Assembly (NCBI GenBank): GCA_035759745.1
Contig: DASTUF010000055.1
Location: 1-7,378 of the forward strand
Source: CAMLHP01 sp035759745
Lineage (GTDB): Bacteria; Gemmatimonadota; Gemmatimonadetes; Gemmatimonadales; GWC2-71-9
Direction: 5' to 3'
DNA length: 7,378 nt
A program made the translations under genes and the position numbers. The notes below the pieces were generated by a model that ran no database searches, was not told where the DNA came from, and worked only from the letters and a program-made list of their open reading frames with translations. Of the stretch, positions 4,106 through 7,378 are shown piece by piece (the first letter of the stretch is position 1; each line of letters starts with the position of its first letter).

Positions 4106-6955
4106 TCAGGCACGATGCGCACCGGGATCAGCCGCATCGAGCACCGCGCGCACCTGCTGCAACAGGCGCTCGGCCGAAAACGGCTTCTGCAGGTAGGCGC
4201 CTTCCCTGGGTGTGAAGCCGCGCGCCTCCAGCTCCTGGGTGCCGTAGCCCGACATGAAAATCACCGGGAGCCCCGGTGCGACCTCGGCCAGCCGGGTCGC
4301 GAACTCGCCGCCGCTGATTCCGGGCAGCACCACATCCGCCAGCACCAGGTCCCCCGCCACTCCGCCTGCCAGCTGCTCCAGCGCCAACTCGCCACTGGCC
4401 GCGGTGGTCACGGCGTAGCCGGCATCCGCCAGCGTCCGGTGCACCAGCTCGCGCACCGGCGACTCGTCTTCCACGACCAGGATCTGCTCCCGGCCCCGTG
4501 GTGCCACCAGCCGCGCCGGTGCTGCCGGCACAGCCGGCAGCTCCGTTTCCGGAAACCGGAGCGAAAAGGTCGAGCCCTCTCCCGGCGCGCTGGTCACCCA
4601 GATCCGGCCTCCGGCCTGGCGCATGATGCGATACGCCACCGCCAGTCCCAGCCCCAGCCCGCTGTGGCCCCGGCCTGATCGGGTGGAGAAGAACGGCTCG
4701 AAGATTCGTGCCTGGGTGGTCTCGTCCATGCCGTGACCCGTGTCCCGCACTTCCAGAACCACCGCCCTGCCGCCGTCCAGCACCGGCTCGCTCTCATCGA
4801 GCAGCGCCGTCGTGCGCCCGGCGCCGGCGCGGGTTCGCAGCCGAAGCTCGCCGCCGCCGGGCATCGAGTCGCGCGCGTTGAGCGCCAGGTTGAGGATCAC
4901 CTGCTCCAGTTGTCCCCGATCGGCCAGGATCCCGCCCAGCCCCTCCGCCAGGTCGAGCTCCACCGTGATTGCTTCACCCATCATGGGCTGGAGCATCCGC
5001 CGCATGCCGGCCACCACCTCATTGAGATCGAGCAATTCCGGAGTCGGCGGCTTCGGGCGGCCGAACGCCATCAGTTGCTGGGTCAGCGCCGCGGCCCGCT
5101 CGGCGGCCTTCCGGATCTCCACGGCGTCGCCCCGGCGCACGTCATCCTCCGACATGGCCGACGCCAGGAAGTCGGCGAACCCGACGATGATCATCAGCAT
5201 GTTGTTGAAGTCGTGCGAGACCCCCACCGCGAGCCGCCCCAGCGCCTCCATCTTCTGCGCCTCGCGCACCTGGGTCTCGGCCCGATGCCACTCGCTCAGG
5301 TCCTGCACATTGGCGGCGAGATGGAGCACGTCGCCCATCTCGCTTCGCACCGCTGTCACCTCTACCCGGGCCGGAAAGGTGCTGCCGTCGCGCCGCAGCC
5401 GCCGGGCTTCGTACACCACCCGGCCCTGGTCGATCGCCACCTGGATTCGCGACGGCACCAGCGGCCGCTGCTCCGGAACTGTCAGGATCTCGAGCGGCTG
5501 TCCGGCGAGTTGATCCGGGGTGTAGCCGTGCATCTCGGCGAAGGCAGGGTTGACCAGCTCGAACTTGCGATCCGCCACACTGCCGATCGCGATGCCCCAG
5601 CTCGCATGCTCGAAGATGTGCGACCACCGCATGCTCAATGCTTCGGCGCGCACCCGCTGGGCCAGCTCGTCGCGCACCGACTGGAACAGCCGCGCGTTGG
5701 CAACGCTCAGCGCCGCCCGGTCCGCCAGGTGCTGCACCAGCGTGAGGTCCGCCGGACCCAGCCGACGGCCGCCCGGTCCCTGCAGCAATGTCAGCGCCCC
5801 CAGCACGTCCCCGCCTGCCACCAGCGGCACCGACAACAGCGACTCCGGCGCGAGCTGCGCCCAGATGCTGCGCTGCTCGTCGGACTCGGCAAATCGGTCC
5901 CAGTCCGCCGGTGCGAGATGGGTCCTCAGGCGCGCGTCGGCAGTGCCCAGCACCTGGCTGATCAGGTCCTGGCCGCCAGGACGCGGCGGCATCCGCCGCA
6001 GCCGTTCCTCCAGCTGAAGCTCGACCTGCGGATCCCGGTGCGCCGCGCGCACTCGCCTTATCTCGCCGCCCGGCTGCACCAGATCCACCAGGCAGCAGTC
6101 CGCCACGTCGGGCACCACCAGCCGCGCCAGTGCGGTGACCATGTCTTCCATCTGCAGCGTGGATGTAAACGCCTGGCTCGCCTCGGACAGCAGCCGCAGC
6201 CGGCCCTCCTCGCGCTTGCGCTCGGAGATGTCGTGGGAGAACCCGATGACGCCGGTGATGGTGCCGTCGGCGGCATGGAGCGCCGCCTTGGAGGACTGGA
6301 AAATGATCTCCTCGCCCGACTGGAAGCGCAGTACTTCCTCGACCCCCAGCGGTTCGCCAGTGGCCATCACTTCGAGGTCGTGGGCCCGCACCAGTGCCGC
6401 CGACTCGGGCGCCAGCAGGTCGCCATCGGTGCGGCCCATCATGCTGGTTCCATCGCGCTCCAGCGCGGCGCGTGCGCCCGCGCTGAGCAGCATGTAGCGG
6501 CCCTCGGCGTCCTTGGCGTAGATCGCGTCGCCCGTCTGCGCCATGATGGTCCGGATCAGCTCGCGTTCGCGCCGCGCGTCGGCTTCGCCCCGCCGCTGCT
6601 CGGTCACGTCGCGCGCATGCACCACGAAGCCTTCCTCGGTGCGCACGAATCGCGCGGCCAGCACCCGCCCCAGCGAGGGGATCAGCGCCTCGAGTTCCTG
6701 GTCGCCCGTGCCGAGGTCGGGACGTATCGCCGCCTGGTAGAAAGGCGAATCCCGCAGCTCGGGGATGGCGTCCCACACCACCTGGCCGATCAGCGCGTCA
6801 CCCGACAGCCCCAGCATCTGCGCGTACTCGCGGGCGCTGCGATTGAGGTAGGTGCACCGCCAGTCGAGGTCGAAGCCCATCAGCAGCTCGCGGATCCGGT
6901 CGAGGATCGCTTCCGCCGCGGTGCCAGCCGCCGCCGGCTTCGACGCCGAGGTCAC
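4106..6955 (-). CDS. Soluble hybrid sensor histidine kinase (PAS-PAS-GAF-PAS-HK-REC)
   Basis: The protein has 949 residues and no membrane segment. Domains in order: PAS (about 15-122), PAS (132-246), GAF (255-425), PAS (443-557), HisKA with H-box GVSHDFNN and phospho-acceptor His581, ATPase with Asn693, G1 DTGHGMD (738-744), F-box FEPFF and G2 SGLGLGLA (765-772), and a C-terminal receiver (823-940) with Asp830, phospho-acceptor Asp874, Ser902 and Lys924. All catalytic residues are present. The N-terminal domains should bind small ligands or cofactors in the cytoplasm; which ones cannot be told. The attached receiver implies a phosphorelay or feedback, and no separate Hpt protein is in the window. 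I place the start at GTG 6955, overlapping the transglycosylase stop (GTGA), just before the first PAS. The frame stays open to 7111, but that extension is translated repeat. The Shine-Dalgarno is weak (AGG), so coupling to the upstream gene may matter. Confidence 0.88.
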   Translation of the reverse strand: MTSASKPAAAGTAAEAILDRIRELLMGFDLDWRCTYLNRSAREYAQMLGLSGDALIGQVVWDAIPELRDSPFYQAAIRPDLGTGDQELEALIPSLGRVLAARFVRTEEGFVVHARDVTEQRRGEADARRERELIRTIMAQTGDAIYAKDAEGRYMLLSAGARAALERDGTSMMGRTDGDLLAPESAALVRAHDLEVMATGEPLGVEEVLRFQSGEEIIFQSSKAALHAADGTITGVIGFSHDISERKREEGRLRLLSEASQAFTSTLQMEDMVTALARLVVPDVADCCLVDLVQPGGEIRRVRAAHRDPQVELQLEERLRRMPPRPGGQDLISQVLGTADARLRTHLAPADWDRFAESDEQRSIWAQLAPESLLSVPLVAGGDVLGALTLLQGPGGRRLGPADLTLVQHLADRAALSVANARLFQSVRDELAQRVRAEALSMRWSHIFEHASWGIAIGSVADRKFELVNPAFAEMHGYTPDQLAGQPLEILTVPEQRPLVPSRIQVAIDQGRVVYEARRLRRDGSTFPARVEVTAVRSEMGDVLHLAANVQDLSEWHRAETQVREAQKMEALGRLAVGVSHDFNNMLMIIVGFADFLASAMSEDDVRRGDAVEIRKAAERAAALTQQLMAFGRPKPPTPELLDLNEVVAGMRRMLQPMMGEAITVELDLAEGLGGILADRGQLEQVILNLALNARDSMPGGGELRLRTRAGAGRTTALLDESEPVLDGGRAVVLEVRDTGHGMDETTQARIFEPFFSTRSGRGHSGLGLGLAVAYRIMRQAGGRIWVTSAPGEGSTFSLRFPETELPAVPAAPARLVAPRGREQILVVEDESPVRELVHRTLADAGYAVTTAASGELALEQLAGGVAGDLVLADVVLPGISGGEFATRLAEVAPGLPVIFMSGYGTQELEARGFTPREGAYLQKPFSAERLLQQVRAVLDAADPGAHRA

Positions 6956-7378
6956 GCCGCGACCTGGCTCGGGAGGTTCTTCATCGCGAAGGCACGAAGG
7001 ACACGAAAGGTCCGCATTAACCACGGAGCCACGGAGAACACGGAGATATCGCTTTGTTGCCTTTGTGGATGCGCGGGACGCGCCGTTGCCTCGGAACGGC
7101 ACCCACAACAAAGGCAGTTCTCCGTGTAGCTCTGCGTGCTCCGTGTCTCCGTGGTTGATTTTGTTGTTCTTCGCGTCTTTCGTGTCTTCGTGGTCGAATC
7201 ACGCGCGGATGAGCGCCAAGCGTACAGCGCCCGATAGAGTTCCGCGTTCCGCAGCACGATCCGCACGTAATCGCGGGTCTCGACGTAGGGAATCCGCTCG
7301 GTGAAGATCTCCGGGTCCTCGGCCCCGCCCTTGTCCTTCCACCGGATGACCCGGCTGGCGCCCGCGTTGTATGCGGCG
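6952..7378 (-). CDS. Soluble lytic murein transglycosylase (Slt-type), C-terminus only, with repeat-encoded tail
   Basis: The gene enters from the right edge; 141 codons and the stop are visible. The first residues, AAYNAG followed by RVIRW, are the conserved AYNAG motif of family-1 lytic transglycosylases (SLT domain). They are followed by FTERIPYVETRDYV and VLRNAELYRALY, the typical end of Slt70-like enzymes. These cleave the glycan chain of peptidoglycan in the periplasm, forming 1,6-anhydro-muramyl ends. The catalytic Glu lies outside the window. Recognisable sequence ends at about visible residue 54-59. From about residue 60 to the stop, the tail (about 80 residues, Thr/Arg/Lys-rich then mixed) is the translation of the palindromic repeat. 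The stop TGA overlaps the GTG start of the hybrid kinase. Whether the tail is tolerated, removed, or harmful is not visible from sequence. Confidence 0.85.
   Translation of the reverse strand, partial: AAYNAGASRVIRWKDKGGAEDPEIFTERIPYVETRDYVRIVLRNAELYRALYAWRSSARDSTTKTRKTRRTTKSTTETRSTQSYTENCLCCGCRSEATARPAHPQRQQSDISVFSVAPWLMRTFRVLRAFAMKNLPSQVAA
6980..7198. repeat. Palindromic CCACGGAG/CACGAAG-type repeat element, about 219 bp
   Basis: The left arm carries GAAGGCACGAAGGACACGAAAG (6988-7009, in part) and then AACCACGGAGCCACGGAG (7019-7036). The right arm carries their reverse complements at 7119-7159 and 7170-7198. The right arm has an extra 10 bases or so between the CACGGAG units. Inside is a second inverted pair (TGCCTTTGT 7058-7066 with ACAAAGGCA 7108-7116) and a central 6-bp stem with 7-base loop (7082-7100). 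I recall CCACGGAG-CACGGAG plus CACGAAGGACACGAAAG repeats as a widely scattered intergenic family in environmental bacteria of several phyla. Here the element lies within the annotated transglycosylase frame and just upstream of the hybrid kinase start. Confidence 0.85.

Noticed and set aside
6956..7111. 52-residue N-terminal extension of the hybrid kinase from an ATG at 7111
   Set aside because: The extension is translated palindromic repeat and lies inside the upstream gene; the first PAS domain begins after GTG 6955.
4733..7129. 798-codon open frame on the plus strand opposite the hybrid kinase
   Set aside because: It is a high-GC shadow: composition is His/Arg/Gln/Pro-rich with no domain, and the minus strand frame carries a complete set of kinase motifs.
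6952..7266. Separate 104-residue protein starting at 7266
   Set aside because: The frame is open to the window edge and upstream codons encode the AYNAG motif, so it is the tail of the transglycosylase, not a gene of its own.

Overview
The window is a GC-rich stretch of a Gram-negative-type bacterial chromosome. Every gene I can support lies on the minus strand, so the biological reading order runs from the right edge to the left edge. The style of the proteins (a lytic transglycosylase C-terminus, PilS/PilR-like regulators, a soluble PAS/GAF hybrid kinase) and the intergenic palindromic repeats suggest an environmental, uncultured-type lineage. Gemmatimonadota is my best guess, but it rests on impression and not on a marker gene.

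In transcription order the layout is as follows. (1) The C-terminus of a soluble lytic murein transglycosylase is cut by the right edge. Its reading frame runs through a palindromic repeat of about 219 bp (6980-7198) before stopping. (2) A 949-residue soluble hybrid histidine kinase (PAS-PAS-GAF-PAS-HisKA-HATPase-REC) starts with a GTG that overlaps the transglycosylase stop. (3) A 92-residue His/Asp-rich lipoprotein of unknown function follows. (4) Next comes a PilS-like sensor kinase with six predicted membrane helices. (5) A PilR-like sigma-54 activator has its start codon overlapping the pilS stop (ATGA). (6) A 660-bp gap holds an 8-bp tandem array on the pilR stop codon, a 300-bp element with 49-bp inverted repeats, and a minus-strand intrinsic terminator. 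(7) The N-terminus of a type IV prepilin is cut by the left edge. It is preceded by a strong ribosome binding site and a near-consensus sigma-54 promoter, with a second, weaker sigma-54-like site 27 bp further upstream.

The simplest functional reading is a type IV pilus control locus. The membrane kinase PilS phosphorylates PilR, and PilR with RNA polymerase-sigma-54 fires the pilin promoter about 75-100 bp upstream of the pilin start. The extra soluble hybrid kinase and the small lipoprotein directly upstream of pilS are the unusual part: their spacing suggests they are co-transcribed with pilSR and may be additional inputs. Two unrelated palindromic repeat elements and an octamer array have landed on or next to gene ends. 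Two proteins (the transglycosylase and PilR) appear to have C-termini made partly of repeat sequence.
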